64,000 nucleotides of DNA from Ochotona curzoniae (GCF_017591425.1 NW_024465777.1:5766001-5830000), one strand, 5' to 3'; positions 11,660 to 23,792 are shown, counted from the first letter of the stretch. The notes: generated by a model from the sequence alone, not told the origin. A program made the numbers and translations.

Positions 11660-12812
11660 AAAATGAAAGAAAAAGGAACAAACCGTGGGCACCCCTCTGC
11701 TAGCCTGTACCTGTCACTGCTGAGCACAAGAACCAGGGCTGGGAGTGGGCCAGGCTGGACAAGGCAGCAACACCTGCCAGCACATGTAAGGACTGGGCCT
11801 GGGCCTGGGGGCAGGTCGGGTTGAGCTAAGCTGTAGCACCTGTGGGTGTGCATGAGCGCCAGATGACATGTGGGTTGGGTCGGGCTAGGCCATAGTAGAA
11901 GCTGGCATGTGCAAAACTGGGGCTGGTGGTGGGCCCTATGGGGATTATTAGGGGTTGCCCCACAATACCCACTGGTGAGATTGGTCTGTGATGGGCTGGG
12001 TGGGCTGGGCTGCTACACCCTTAAGTTGGTGTAAGACAGAGGGCTGAGGTAGAACTGATCAAGCTACATCCACCAGTTTGTGTGTTGGCTGGTGCAGGCA
12101 ATGAGCCACACCTGCCCCTCCACTGGCTGGTAGACATAAGAGTCAAGTCTGAGGTCACCCAAGTGAGGTTTCTTGGAAGACTCCCCAATTAAACTGCTGG
12201 ATTCAGACCCTGGCCAAGGGAAAATCACAGGATGTATAGTTTCACCTTGGAATACATGTATCAGGACTGGATCTCCTCAATTGCTGATGCCTGTGCATTG
12301 GATAGCATGCCCAGATGCACACAGGGGACATGATGACTAGCTCATCTAGACCAGCAGGAGATGTTAACTGCCTTATCAAAGGATGGAAAAGCGGAACAGG
12401 GCATACAAATCCCCTGGCCAAGCTTTACAGCATGTTTCTGGTTCTGTGGATGGACTAAGGTGGACTTTGTCAGCCAATAGATCTTGGAAAGATTTTCTTA
12501 ATCCCAGAGCAATGAAACAGAAAACATCTCAGGGCTATCGAAACCACTCAAGTTAATATCCTCAGAATGCTCTTCCATACAACAGGGTCTCTGGGCATCA
12601 TCAAACAACTGTCCCCCTTCCCTGGTGTCAATGTAGTGTAAAAGCAAGGAGCAATTCTCTCCTCTTCCTCCCCTGTGGACATGGGGGAAAAAAGACTGAA
12701 GCATGTGTCCCACCCACCTTCATCCATCCCACCCCACCCTAATCAGAGGCCCATATAGGCACGTATTCCCCTCAAATATATAGACAATATTAAAAATTAA
12801 ATAAACAAAGCC
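11660..12812 (+). mobile_element. L1-type LINE 3' region
   Basis: G-rich degenerate repeats (gggctgggtgggctgggctg and relatives) at 11700-12080 are followed by about 700 bases of non-repetitive 3' text and a tail of 'attaaaaattaaataaac'. The end matches 20860-20970 in phrases such as 'gtcccacccacctt' and 'caccctaat'. Confidence 0.6.
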
Positions 12813-14399
12813 TGATTAACCCAAGTAAACAAGCCTGCAGCTGGAAATGTCTGGATTATCAGCCTTCAGGCTTGAGTTTATGAACCAATATGCGCTTCAG
12901 TAAATTGATTTGAACTTTATTAACACCTTAGTGCTACCAGTTCCTTAGTGATCTGTGTAATACACCCCATGAACAGAATAAGGTATCAAAGCAATATGGC
13001 TATCTCAGTTGAGGCGGGAGGAACACCAGGAAAAGTCTGCACCCTTTCATGACTAAAGCACCCAAGGGGTAAACAGGAAACATCAGAGACCCGAAGGGCA
13101 TCCATACTTACTACCCTGGGTGCTGGTGAAGGTGAACTCACAGACTGTTTTTGGTTGCAAATGTTGGAGAGCCCACCTGGCTCAGCTTGAGCCAAGCAAT
13201 CAGAGGGACTTCAGGCATGGCTAGATCCAGGAGAGCTTCGGATCGCTCTTTCTTTTCGCAGGGTTATTTAATTCTGTTTGACTTCACTCACAGTAGACAG
13301 CAAGATGCTGAGCATTTCATGATCAAGTGAGGGATGCAGAGAAAAAAATAAGAAAAAGAGAAAGTGGAGGAGGAAGAAGAAGTAGGGAGGGGAGGGGCAA
13401 GGAGAGAATGGGGGGATGTGTTTTCTTCGAATGTCCATAAGAATGTAACAGTTACCAGGAAGAGACTCCTGAAGCCACAAGCCCATCCATGGACCAATCA
13501 TTGAAGCCAGAGACCTTGAACTCACCACTTTGAGGTCTTCTGCCACGTTCTTCCTAGATCTCGTGGTCAGGATCTTGCAAGTCACAGGGATTGAGCTGAA
13601 TTGTGGGAGAGGGGAGGAGGCGGGATTTCAGGCAGATCAGTGAAAGCCTGACTGCCACACTATCTGCGTGCTGTAGGAATGAGGCCACCAGGGTTCAAGT
13701 GCACCCTGTGCTTCCTGGGCACCTGTCAGAAGCCAGAGAAGTGACAGAAAGGAAGGGTGTGGTCTGTGTGTTTCACCAAGGTCAGACATGGAAAGTGGCA
13801 GAAAATTTAAGGCTGAGTTTCCCACACAACACCCCCCCCCCAGAAGGCTGAGTTCTTTAAGAAGGTCTTGTGGGAGCCCTGGGGGCACAGACTACAAAGG
13901 GATTAAATCCAGGAGGCTTTTCAGAAGAGGCACCTGGGCCAGCCTGGAAGAATGAATCATGGAAGACTTTCAGGCAGAGGAGGTTTCAAGGCCAAGAGGC
14001 AAGCTTGGCTGGGGAAGTAGGGAAATGGTGAAGGCAGAGCGTCAGAGCTGGACACCACTGTGCACAGAATGGGGGACTTCCTGGTCCTGCAGCCTCCCAG
14101 CACTGTTCTGCACAGTGATATTGCATCACTGCAAACCAGCATTTTCTGCACCCACATAGCTGATCACATGGAGCTTTCTAGAGGCGTGCCCACCATGTCT
14201 GGGACAGTGGCTAAGGCTCTGACAGCCTGCTCACCGGGGTCATCCTCAGCTGCTCACTTCCCTTTTTGGGATGGAGCTTTCTATAACATGACAGGTGCCA
14301 GCGACTATGTGGATGATTGTACAAGTCTGTGGCCGTGTGTGAGGCTGTGGGATTGCATGCTTTGTGTGGGTCAATTGTGGGGCAGCTAGTTTGATTCTA
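12813..14399. other. About 1.6 kb of unique DNA
   Basis: Contains a purine-rich tract (13340-13410) and a run of C (13829-13841). No gene or clear repeat was recognised. Confidence 0.4.
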
Positions 14400-14690
14400 T
14401 TTTTCCAAAGTTTTGTGGACTGATTTGAAAGACAGAGAGACGGGGAGGGGGCAGTGAGAGAGAGGGAAAGAGAGAGAAAGAGAGGGAAGAAAAGAAAGAG
14501 AAGTCCTCCATTTGCCAGTTCATTCCCCAGTAGCCAGGGGTGGACCAGGCCACAGTCAGGAGCTGGGAGCTCCATCCAGTCCTCTCACATGGGATGAGAC
14601 GTGAGGCGTGGGGTGAGACAGGTCCAAGGTGCTCTAATATGGGATGTGGGCAGTGCAGGCAGCAGCCTGACTTGCTGCACCACCAGGCCC
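14400..14690 (-). mobile_element. CSINE, old, antisense
   Basis: Starts with a purine-rich antisense tail (GAGAGAGGGAAAGAG), then 'ccatttgccagttcattccc' and a decayed body ending 'gctgcaccaccaggccc'. Confidence 0.7.
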
Positions 14691-15039
14691 AGGTGGGCTG
14701 GCTGGGGGCTGGAGGAAGTGTGTTCCATGGGCTATAGAGCTGTCGCAGCCAAGGCTTGCTCCCTGGCAAGTAGGACGCACTGGGCCTGCCTTGTCACTTT
14801 AGCTCTCTGAGCCTCTTCTCTTCCTGCGAAGAGGGAGCCATAGCCTTCCTCTGGCATGGCTGCGTAGGCGCAGGTGCCCACACAGTGTGAGATCAGAATG
14901 CTTGTCAGCATCCTGCCTCTGCCATCTGCCTCTAACTTGTGCTTCTACTTCCCCATCCAGTGCAGGGGAATAACAAGTGTACTTGCTAGTGTTGTTGGCA
15001 CCTAGAAGGTTGGTATCTAGAGAATATCTAGCGAATTCA
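14691..15039. other. Unique sequence
   Basis: Nothing recognised in about 350 bases. Confidence 0.4.
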
Positions 15040-15512
15040 GGAACTTGGGCCCTTCTGAGAGATTTGGATTGACTGGCTCCTGGCTTCTGCCTGGTTCAGC
15101 TCTAGTTGTTTCAGACATTTCAGGAGTGAACTGGGAAATGGGACCTCCCTCCCCCTCTTCCTTTCTTCTTCTTTTTTTTTTAAAGATTTATTTTTATTTT
15201 ATTGGAAAGGCAGATATACAGAGAGGAGAGATGGAGAGGAAGATCTTACGTCCGATGATTCACTCCCCAAGTGAGCGCAACGGCCGATGCTATGCTGATC
15301 CGAAGCCAGGAGCCTCAAAGCTTTGGGCCGTCCTTGACTGCTTTCCCAGGCCACAGGCAGGGAGCTGGATGGGAAGTGGGGCCGCCGGGATTAGAACCGG
15401 CGCCCATATGGGATCCCGGGCGTGCAAGGCGAGGACCTTAACCACTTGCGCCACCGCGCCGGGCGGGGGAGGGGGGTCCTCTTCCTTTCAAATACACAAA
15501 TAAACACGTTTG
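15040..15512 (+). mobile_element. CSINE, old 3' half, split by a younger SINE
   Basis: The 3' half of an old sense CSINE (15040-15170, 'gactggctcctggcttctgc') continues after the inserted antisense copy with its terminal 'tttcaaatacacaaataaac' at 15484-15507. Confidence 0.65.
15172..15464 (-). mobile_element. Young CSINE, antisense, nested
   Basis: Antisense pika-type copy: TTTAAAGATTTATTT tail, 'gatgattcactccccaagtg', 'gggattagaaccggcgccc' and a GCCACCGCGCCGGGC head. Low divergence and retained CpGs argue for a recent insertion into the older SINE. Confidence 0.92.
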
Positions 15513-15989
15513 GGTTTTTTTTTTTTTAATTAGCAGTTAGCTTATTGAATCTATTCCAAATCCTGGATTCGATGTGGGTTCTCCTTGACAAGATGTCACT
15601 GCCCACCCAAACTTATTGCTGAACCTCGTTTTGCTCAGGATGAAGATCACACACACCTGAGCCCCATCCCCAAGGTGGTACACAGCTGTGGGGGTGATGT
15701 GCCAGTCTGTGCTCCCCTTCCCTGAAAATACCTTTCCCACGATGGTGGGTTCCAGCATGCTCAGCCATAGCTCCATAGACAGAGATAGACGCCTGGCCCG
15801 GCCTGAATTGGCCACTTGCTTTCCTGCAACCGTGGATGAGAACCCAAGGAAGAGATAGCAGGTGGCTCTGTGGCTGGGAGGAGATGGAGCTCCAGGACAG
15901 GCAGCCATTTTGTGTTATATGAATGTACATGCCAAGAAGAAAACTAGGAAGCAAATTCAGAGACAGGAACCCCTGGTGGCTGGTGTTCT
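15513..15989. other. Unique sequence
   Basis: A poly-T run at 15518-15530 is followed by unrecognised sequence. The frames on the minus strand here match no family I know. Confidence 0.35.
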
Positions 15990-16848
15990 GGTGTTGTGGT
16001 ACCCAGTTCTTTGTTTGCAGTCATTTGTGCCACTCCCTCCAATGAGTTTCAGATCTGGGCTCTTCTGTTAGATTTCCACCATGGTCTGTGCAGCCCAGTT
16101 CCTGGCTCAGCACTCTACCTCCTGTGATATCATGTTGAGGCTGCACTGTTGTCTGTACAACATGTCTCCCAGTTTCAGTTCGCACAGTTCCCAGGATGAT
16201 AGTGCATGCACAGTTCACTATTGTCAAAGCCTTTGCCACACTGTACAAAATGACACCTGATGTGAAACTCATAGTTCTTAATCTGCTGGCCATTAGGTCT
16301 GGGGGCTACCTGGACCTATTTTGGGTGGAACTTGAAGGATGCCATATCGTTGCAATTCACTGAACCCAAAATGAGTTTACTCCCAGCTTAGTGCATGCAC
16401 AGTCCTGTCCCATAGCCATTGCCTCGCTACACAAGATGGTGCCCAATTAAGCTCTAGTAGGGGTTCGAGCTGTGATATCCACCATGCTCCTGGACCACCT
16501 GTTTAGGATCTACTGCTCTGTCTCTGCTCCTGGTCAAATCAAACAATTCAGCAGGATGGGCAGTTCTCTGTCTGGGTTCACCTCCGGAATTCCCAGTGAA
16601 CTCCTCTTCCCACATGGTTGCTGGTGGATCTCAGATTGCCATTTGCTGAGTGACGTTGGCACATCCAGTCACTGCAGCACCACTCTATTGTCTCTGCTGC
16701 TTTCCTGCGTCCGTCAGTCTCCAGGTGCCTCTCTGTCATCAGTCTGTCCTCTCCTATCTCCTGGAATGTGTCCGCTTTGCTTCACCCTGGCTAATGTTTT
16801 CTCTCTTTAAATGTGTCCTCACCCTATTCTGCCATCTTGATTCCTTTT
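15990..16848 (-). mobile_element. L1 5' UTR, antisense
   Basis: Read on the minus strand the element starts near 16848 with 'aatcaagatggcagaatagg', the YY1-box-like start typical of mammalian L1 5' UTRs. A second aagatgg-type motif lies near 16432-16438. The body is promoter-like and non-coding. The left boundary is estimated. Confidence 0.6.
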
Positions 16849-17162
16849 TAAAAATATTTATTTTATTTACTTGAAAGGCAGAGTTAGAGAGAGAAAGAGA
16901 GAATACAAAAGATCTTTCATCGTCTGGTTCATTCTCCATACAGCCACAATTCTAGGGCTGGGCCAGGCCAAAGCCAGGAACCTCATTTGAGTCTGTCATG
17001 TGGATGCAGGGACACAAGCACTTGAAGCCTTATCTGCAGCTTTTCCTAGTCATTAGTAGGCAGCTGAATCAGAAGTGGAACAACCAGGACTTGAACCGGT
17101 GCATGTGGGATGCCAGAGTTGTAGACAGAGGCTTAACTTGCTCTGCCACAACACCAGCCCCT
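16849..17162 (-). mobile_element. CSINE, old, antisense, full length
   Basis: TTTAAAAATATTTATTTTAT tail, purine-rich block, 'ggacttgaaccggtgcatg' B-box relic and 'tgccacaacaccagcccc' head. Confidence 0.88.
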
Positions 17163-17205
17163 TCCCTTTGATTCTTGGCTCACTTCTACTCTCTGTCTTT
17201 TCTTT

Positions 17206-17540
17206 TTTTTTTTTTTTAAAGATTTATTTATTTATTGGAAAGTCAGATATACAGAGAGGAGGAGAGACAGAGAGGAAGATCTTCCGTCCGATGATTCACT
17301 CCCCAAGTGAGCACAACGGCCGATGCTATGCCGATACGAAGCCAGGAGCCAGGAACCTCTTCCCAGTCTCCCATGTGGGTGCAGGGTCCCAAAGCTTTGG
17401 GCCGTCCTCGACTGCTTTCCCAGGCCACAAGCAGGGAACTGGATGGGAAGTGGGGCTGCCGGGATTAGAACCGGCGCCCCTATGGGATCCCAGCACGTTC
17501 AAAGCGAGGACCTTAGCCGCTAGGCCACACCGCCAGGCCC
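17206..17540 (-). mobile_element. Young CSINE, antisense, with 18-bp target-site duplication
   Basis: Poly-T tail and antisense pika-type body ending 'ggccacaccgccaggccc'. The flank tactctctgtcttttctt occurs at 17188-17205 and again, identical, at 17541-17558. Confidence 0.93.
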
Positions 17541-17639
17541 TACTCTCTGTCTTTTCTTATAATAAACCTTTGCTATTATATTTACTGTTTGTGTGAGCTT
17601 CAATACATTCATTGTCTGAGTCTCAAAAGAACTTGCACT

Positions 17640-17882
17640 TGGTCCTCCCCTTCATACTCCCCACACTCATATCTAGGAGACCAGGAAGGAGTTCCAGGCT
17701 GCTCATTTCAGCCCCTACTGCAGCCATTTAGAGAGTGAACCAAAGGATGGGAGAGCTCTCTCTGTCTCTTTTGTCTGTTTCTGTCTGTCTCTCTCTCTCT
17801 CTCTCTCTCACATACACACACATATTCACCTTTGTAATTCTGCCTTTCAAATAAATCAACACATCTTTAAACAATGAAAAAA
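17640..17882 (+). mobile_element. CSINE 3' two thirds with CT microsatellite
   Basis: 'ctaggagaccaggaaggag', a (TCTG)/(CT)n expansion at 17780-17810, a short CA run and the terminal 'tgcctttcaaataaatcaac'. Confidence 0.78.
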
Positions 17883-17980
17883 GGTGGTGGTAGTGGTAGG
17901 GAACATGTTCCTGCTGTCCTGAGGCTTAGTTTAATGGGCAAGAGTGGGTGTAAACAAGCAAATAAAAAGTAGGATTGTAG

Positions 17981-18345
17981 GGGTCAGTGCTGTAGCACTG
18001 CAGGTTAAAATGCTCTTGTTCACAAGACGAGCATTCCATTTCATAGCACCGGTGCAAGTCCTAGCTGCCTGCCTCTGATCCAGCTCCTTGTCTGTTACTG
18101 CACCTGGGAAAGCAGTGGAAGACTGCCCAAGCATATGGGTTCCTCCACCCACCTAGGAGACCAGGATGGAGCACCTGACTCCTGGCTTCATCTTAGTCCA
18201 GTGTTGCCGGTGTTGGCAAATCGAGGATCTCTCTCTCTCTGTGTGTCTCTCTCTCTCTGTGTCTCTGTGTGTGGTGGGGGCGGAGAGGATGCTCCTCCTC
18301 TCTTTGTAGCCCTGCCTTTCAAATAATTAAGCCTTTTCAAAAAAC
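17981..18345 (+). mobile_element. CSINE, old
   Basis: Head 'ggggtcagtgctgtagcact', 'agctccttgtctgttactgc', TCTG/TGTC-rich expansion at 18225-18275 and 'ctgcctttcaaataattaag'. Confidence 0.85.
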
Positions 18346-18764
18346 ATAGAAGTTGGAAGATGGAAACTTGTAAAAAGAGAACAGTGAGGGACAGGGGAGA
18401 AGCTGGGTAACGAGTAACCTTTTTGTCCTGGGCATTCGGGGGGCTGAATGTTCTGAGGAGGTGAGAATTCCAGGACGCAGAAGAGCAGGTGGAATCCCTG
18501 GGGAGTTATAGAAGGGGCAGGAAGAAACAGTAAGAAAGCCTCGTGGTTGCAGCGGGTCCAGGGGAAAGTGGCCAGGCAAGAGCTGGCTCCTGCAGGGATT
18601 TGAGGAAGACTGGGCATAACTTTGGGTACAATGTGAAGCCCCAGAAACGTTTAGGCTGGCAATAACAGCGTCTTGGTGCATTCTCTAGAACTCTCTCTGG
18701 AGCCTGGCATTTGCTCTGGGGTTGGGACTCCAGATAGGATGCACACTTCCCATATCAGAGAACC
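18346..18764. other. Unique sequence
   Basis: No repeat or gene recognised. Overlapping minus-strand frames of 96-114 codons are not supported by any motif. Confidence 0.4.
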
Positions 18765-18925
18765 TAAGTTCTAGGAGTCCAGCTTCTTGCCAATGAACAC
18801 CCTGGGGGAGGCAGCAGGTGAAGCCTCAAGGATTTGGGAACCTGCTACCCACATGAGAGACCCGGGTTAAATTTCTAGCTTTGAGCTTCAGCCTGACTCA
18901 GCGAATAGAAACTTTTTTTTTTCCT
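18765..18925 (+). mobile_element. CSINE fragment
   Basis: Middle part of an old CSINE ('ccagcttcttgccaatgaac', 'acatgagagacccgggttaa') that loses its identity at a T run. Confidence 0.65.
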
Positions 18926-19410
18926 ATCTCTTTTTCTGACTCATGGATCAGTAATCTTAATAAAAAAAAAAAAAAAAGCATCAGAGTGGGTGGGGTTGGA
19001 GCAAGAGAAGCAGAAAATGTGGCAATAGGCCCAGCAGGCCATGCTGGGCGGCAGTGCAGGGGTGGAGGAGTAGAAGCTACAGATGATTCTGTTGGTTCCA
19101 GTTCCTGGTTCCAGTTCCTCATGAGACTCGCCTACTTCTTGCCCCTGAGTCTATCAAAATTCCCCATCTTCTGCTTTCTTAGGCCAGAGTTCAGAAGGAT
19201 TCTATTATTTGCAACCAAATAGTCCTGAGTAGATGCCGCGGTGGCCTCCAGGTTGATTTAATGCTCTGCTCTCAGTGTCCAGCCCTGCCCCAGTGTCCAG
19301 CAAGGTACAGATCGGGAGTGGAGGTCAGGGGACTTTATCACTATGAAGTAAAGTCACGCAGAACCCAGAGTATTTTATAAAGGAGATTGTGTGCCAAGAA
19401 GTAGGAATTT
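18926..19410. other. Unique sequence with a poly-A run
   Basis: An A run at 18962-18976 and unassigned sequence; nothing coding recognised. Confidence 0.35.
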
Positions 19411-19752
19411 AGGGGCCAGCACTATGACAAAGTAGGCTAAGCTTCCACCTGCAGCTCTTGTGTACATCGCATATGAGTGCCGGATGAGTCCCTGCTGCTC
19501 TACTTCTGGTCCAGCTCCCTGCTAATAGCCTGGGAAAGCAGCTGAGGGGGCCCAAGCCCTTGTGACTCTGTGTCTACATGGAAGATACAGACGGAAGTTA
19601 CTGGCTGCTTGTTTTGAATTGGCCCAGCTCTAGTTGTTGCAGCCATTTGCAGAGTAAACCAGTAGATCTTTCTCAGTCTCTCCTTCTCTCTCTCTCTCTA
19701 ATTCTGCCTTCCAATTAAAAATAAAATAAATGCTGGAAAAAAAAAAAAACAG
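19411..19752 (+). mobile_element. CSINE, old, full length
   Basis: Head 'ggggccagcactatgacaaa', body blocks in order, CT microsatellite and 'gccttccaattaaaaataaa' with poly-A end. Confidence 0.88.
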
Positions 19753-20267
19753 CAGCATGCTAGAAGAAACAGAGAGCATCACCTCACCACTTGGCGTGTG
19801 TAGAATGGTTTCAGAGAACAATTGCTAACATTGCTCTTGTTTGTTCGAAACCTGGCGTCTCAGCAGGAACTTTTGCAAGGGCTGGGGCAGTCTACTCTCA
19901 GTGTTTGGGACCTGAGGTCATGCATCTCACTCCCTCAGGTGGAGCCCAAGCCCAGGATAACCCATGGCTAACACCTGCTCGGCCTGTACTCCCAGACACG
20001 GCACAGTGGCTAAGACTCTCTGGTGAGCGACACACACAGGAACTAAAACACTCCCAAAGGAAACTCTTTTTTTTTTCCCCCCAAAGAATTCTCAAAGGAA
20101 GCAGCCCAAGAGGATTTATTTTGCCATGTGGGAAAAATACTAATGATAGGTGACATGCTTTCCCCAGCGCCACCGCCAGCATCAAATAACAGGCATAGGT
20201 CTTTGTGACAGGTGCCAAAATGTGTCATCGGGTACCAGGCTTTGTCCAAAAAGCTGTGTCTGTTTCA
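19753..20267. other. Unique sequence
   Basis: No recognised gene; a T/C run lies at 20069-20082. Confidence 0.4.
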
Positions 20268-20372
20268 ATTCTTTTAAACCTCAGAGCAACTATGAGATGA
20301 ATGATCATTGTTACTATTTTACAGATGAATAAACTGAGGAATTTTCAGTAAGACCACAAAACTAGTACATAA
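20268..20372 (-). mobile_element. MIR fragment, antisense
   Basis: 'ttttacagatgaataaactg' followed by 'aagaccacaaaactagtac' matches the antisense MIR core order (ttttacagatgaggaaactg ... cacacagctagta). Confidence 0.65.
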
Positions 20373-20373
20373 T

Positions 20374-20680
20374 ATGGCACCAACATTGTGGCACAGCTAG
20401 TTAAACCACCACTTGCAACACCAACATCCTGTATGAGTACCGGTTTGAGTCCTGGTTGCTCCACTTCCAGACCAGCTCCCTGCTAATTGCACCTGGGAGA
20501 CCAGCAGAAGATCCTCGTGAGCGCTTGGGCCTCTGCCACCCATGTGGGAGACCCAGATGGAGTTACAGGTGACTGGCTTCAGCCTGGAACAGTCCCAGCT
20601 CTTACAGTCATTTGGGAAATGAAAGCAGATGGAAGACATCTCTCTTTCTGCAACTCAACCTTCCAAACCAACTAATAGCC
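20374..20680 (+). mobile_element. CSINE, old
   Basis: 'accaacattgtggcacagct' head, 'accggtttgagtcctggttg' B-box relic and 'catgtgggagacccagatgg'; the tail is decayed. Confidence 0.85.
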
Positions 20681-20684
20681 TATT

Positions 20685-20990
20685 TATTTATTTATTTATT
20701 TAAGAAGACTATCAAACCCACTCAGGCAACACCCTTGGAACACTCTCCCCACGTGGAGGTCTCTAAGGTGTCATCAAGTGACCGTCCAGCCCGGGGCGCT
20801 GATGAAATTTGCCAGCAAAGAGTGGCCCCTTCTCATTCCTCTCCTGTGATACAGGAGGAAAAAACCCTGAAACATTTGTCCCACCCACCTTCCTGGGTAC
20901 CCTCCACACCCTAATGAGACACACATGACTATACACTCCTCTCTGTAAAGTAAACAAAATTAAAAAGAAAGTTTAAAAAAAGAAAGGCAA
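20685..20990 (+). mobile_element. L1-type LINE 3' end
   Basis: Begins after an (ATTT)n run and shares its 3' text with 12680-12812 ('gtcccacccaccttcctggg', 'caccctaatgagac'), ending in 'acaaaattaaaaagaaag'. Confidence 0.6.
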
Positions 20991-21107
20991 CTGAGAAACA
21001 GCATTATAGGAAGGGTCCTTCAACCTCCTCCTTCCGGCTGAAAATGGAACGTGAATTGCCTTGAAAGGTGTGATCCATGTGCCAGCAGAAGGGAAACACT
21101 CTCTCTC

Positions 21108-21395
21108 TTTTTTTTTTAAGATTTATTTAATTTTTATTGCAAAGTCAAATTTACAGAGAGAAGGAGAGACAAAGAGAAAGATCTTTTGTCCGCTGGTTCA
21201 AGTGGCTGGAGCTGAACTGATCTGAAGCCAGGAGCCAGGAGCTTCTTCCAGGTCTCCTGCAAGAGTGCAGGGTCCCAAGGTCACAAAGAGGGAGTTGGAT
21301 GGGAAGCAGAAGAGCAGGTTCAAGAACTGTTGTCTGTATGGGATCCCAGTGCATGTAAGGTGAGGGCTTTAGCCACTAGCTTACCACGCCAGGCC
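21108..21395 (-). mobile_element. CSINE, antisense
   Basis: 'taagatttatttaattttta' tail, a shortened middle, 'ggagttggatgggaagcag' and 'cttaccacgccaggccca' head. Confidence 0.88.
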
Positions 21396-22091
21396 CAGAG
21401 CAAAGCACTGTTTCATCGGACATGGGGAGTTGATGCTGAGACTAACCTGCACAAACTTCACTCAAAGAACCGTTCTTTTGTTTTAATTTCCACCATGTAT
21501 TTCCTATTTTCTTTCTCACAATTAACTGCCTCTACCTCAACCTGGCACTTTTCTTTGTCTTGTCAAGTTTCCACAAAGTATCATTCTTTGTTAGAATAGC
21601 ATCTAACCCCCCAATTCTAACAACTTCTTTGGGATTTTCACTTCTTTCATGTAAAAATATAGACATCAGAGAAACTGGCATGGCTTTTCTCCCATTCATC
21701 TGTCTTTTGTCAGCTTAACGCAGAGGTCCAAGCCACAGACCCTGAGGACAGCTTGTCCTGCCTCCCCTGCACAAGCTCAGGAAGGTCATTCATTCTTCAA
21801 GGGCAGGGCCCCTCTCCACTCTGAGCCTGGGGGGTTGACTTCTGCCCAAGAAATCCCCAGGATGGGAGCTGACCCAGCAGCTGCTGCGGCAACATTTATG
21901 AGGAACTTCCCATGCACCTGACAGTATCCCATGTGCTTCAGTCACAGGAGGTTACAGAATTCTCCCAGGCAGCCAGCCTGGAGCTTTCATCACTGGCATA
22001 CCGTGTGTGTGTGTGTGTTTTTCCGTGTTTATAAACGTACTTTCTGCACAGGGATTTAATCAGCTGCGGAGGCTCCCTTTTCACAGCTGTA
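21396..22091. other. Unique sequence
   Basis: About 700 bases with a short TG run near 22000-22018; no gene recognised. Confidence 0.4.
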
Positions 22092-22146
22092 AAGCCTCAT
22101 GGTTAGGTTCAGGCTCTGGAGTCAGCCTGCTTGTTTTCCCTAAAAT
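22092..22146 (+). mobile_element. MIR fragment
   Basis: 'atggttaggttcaggctctg' and 'gagtcagcctgc' resemble the MIR 5' half. Confidence 0.45.
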
Positions 22147-22159
22147 GTACATATGACAT

Positions 22160-22478
22160 ACAATTTTTAAAGATTTATTTTATTTTTACTAGAAAGGCAG
22201 AGTTAATAGGAGTAGAGACACAGAGAGAGACCTTCCACCTGCTGGTTCACTCCCCAAATGGCAGTAATGGCCAGAGCTGAGCTGATCCGAAGCCAGGAGC
22301 CAGACAGCTCTTTCCAGGTCTCCCACATGGGTGCAGGGTCCCAGGACTTCAGCCTACCCTTCTCTTTTTTTCCCCAAGCTATAAGCAGGAAGCTGAATTG
22401 GATGTAGAGCAGCTGAGACTCAAAAAGGTGCCCATATAGAAATCTGGCACTGCAGGCAGTTTAGCCTACTATACATCT
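22160..22478 (-). mobile_element. CSINE, old, antisense
   Basis: 'tttttaaagatttattttat' tail, 'acctgctggttcactcccca', 'gagctgagctgatccgaagc' and a decayed head. Confidence 0.85.
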
Positions 22479-22682
22479 TACAGGCATACTTTAGAGCTGG
22501 CCTATAAGACAGTTTTTTCAATTTTAAAAAATAATAATAAATGGACACCTGTAACCTGAAGATTGACAGGAAAGATGCCCCCCAAATCTCCATCTCATTA
22601 GAGTCTCCTTTTATTCCACTAAACTTTCCTGAACACCTAGAATACACCTGAAGCTTTCTGAGGGTTTAAAATGGTGTGTGTG

Positions 22683-22988
22683 GGGCCCAGCGCGGTGGCG
22701 CAAGTGGTTAAAGGTCCTCGCCTTGCACGCCCGGGATCCCATATGGGCGCCAGTTCTAATCCCGGCAGCCCCGCTTCCCTTCCAGCTCCCTGCCTGTGGC
22801 CTGGGAAAGCAGTCGAGGACAGCCCAAGGCTTTGGGACCCTGCACCCGTGTGGGAGACCCGGAAGAGGCTCCTGGCTTCGGATTGGCATAGTATCGACCC
22901 GTTGCGCTCACTTGGGGAGTGAATCATCGGATGGAAGATCTTCCTCTCTGTCTCTCCTCTCTGTATATCCGCCTTTCCAATGAAAAAA
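22683..22988 (+). mobile_element. Young CSINE
   Basis: Head GGGCCCAGCGCGGTGGCGCA, B box GTTCTAATCCCGGC, CpG-retaining body, tail 'ccgcctttccaatgaaaaa'. Confidence 0.93.
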
Positions 22989-23504
22989 GCGATCACTGAT
23001 GTTGAACCTGACAGCCAGGTAGACTGGTTACTGCACCCCGGGCTCACGGTGACACAAGGTAGATGCTCCCAAGGCAAGCGATCCCGCCATGCACCGGTGT
23101 GCACTCCAGATGCCCAGATCGTCTGCAGGGGACACTGTCGGCGAGCACTTGCTGGTTCTACAATGAAGCATAGTTTGCATCTCAGCCAAGCCTGCAGTGT
23201 TCTGGGAGACCCCAGAGATGTAAGACTCTGGGGAAGACCCCTGCTCGTGTGTGCAGAGGTAAGTGCTCGGCCGTGCTAATGATGCTTACCCTTCTTTCCA
23301 CCATTAAGGCTTCAAGAATATGTGGAGTAAGTCTGTTAGCTGCAAGCAACAGAGCAAAACCCCTTACCTGCGCAGCCAGCCAGTGCGCAGCCCAAGAGTG
23401 CAGTGTGGCTTCACAGAGGCTCACAGGACCATAATGAGGTAGTCCCAGCTGTCTGCTCCAAAGACAGCTGGGCAGTTCTTCTGCATTCACCGCTAAATTG
23501 CCAC
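22989..23504. other. Unique CpG-bearing DNA with a strong plus-strand splice-donor-like site
   Basis: A frame continues from the SINE tail to about 23279, so it is unlikely to be real. CAGAG|GTAAGTG with GT at 23259-23260 fits the donor consensus. No exon identity could be given. Confidence 0.35.
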
Positions 23505-23792
23505 TCTTTTAAAAAGGTAGTTATTCACCTGAAAGGCAGAGCAACACACACAGAGAGAAGTTCTTACAGCTGCTGGTTCACTCCCCAGATGCCCACAACA
23601 GCTTGGGCCAAGCCAGGATATAGCTGTTCCATCCAGATCTCCCAGGTGGGTGGCAGGGGCTCAAGCACTTGAGCCTCCTTGGCTGTTTCCCAGGTGTGTT
23701 AGCAGAGAGCTGCATGGGAAGCAGAGTAGTTGGGACTCAGATGAATACTCTGATACAGGATGTGAGCATTTACAAGGGGCATCCTGGCTAGA
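23505..23792 (-). mobile_element. CSINE, old, antisense
   Basis: 'aaaggtagttattcacctga' tail relic, 'cagctgctggttcactcccc' and 'gcatgggaagcagagtagtt' in order. Confidence 0.8.
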
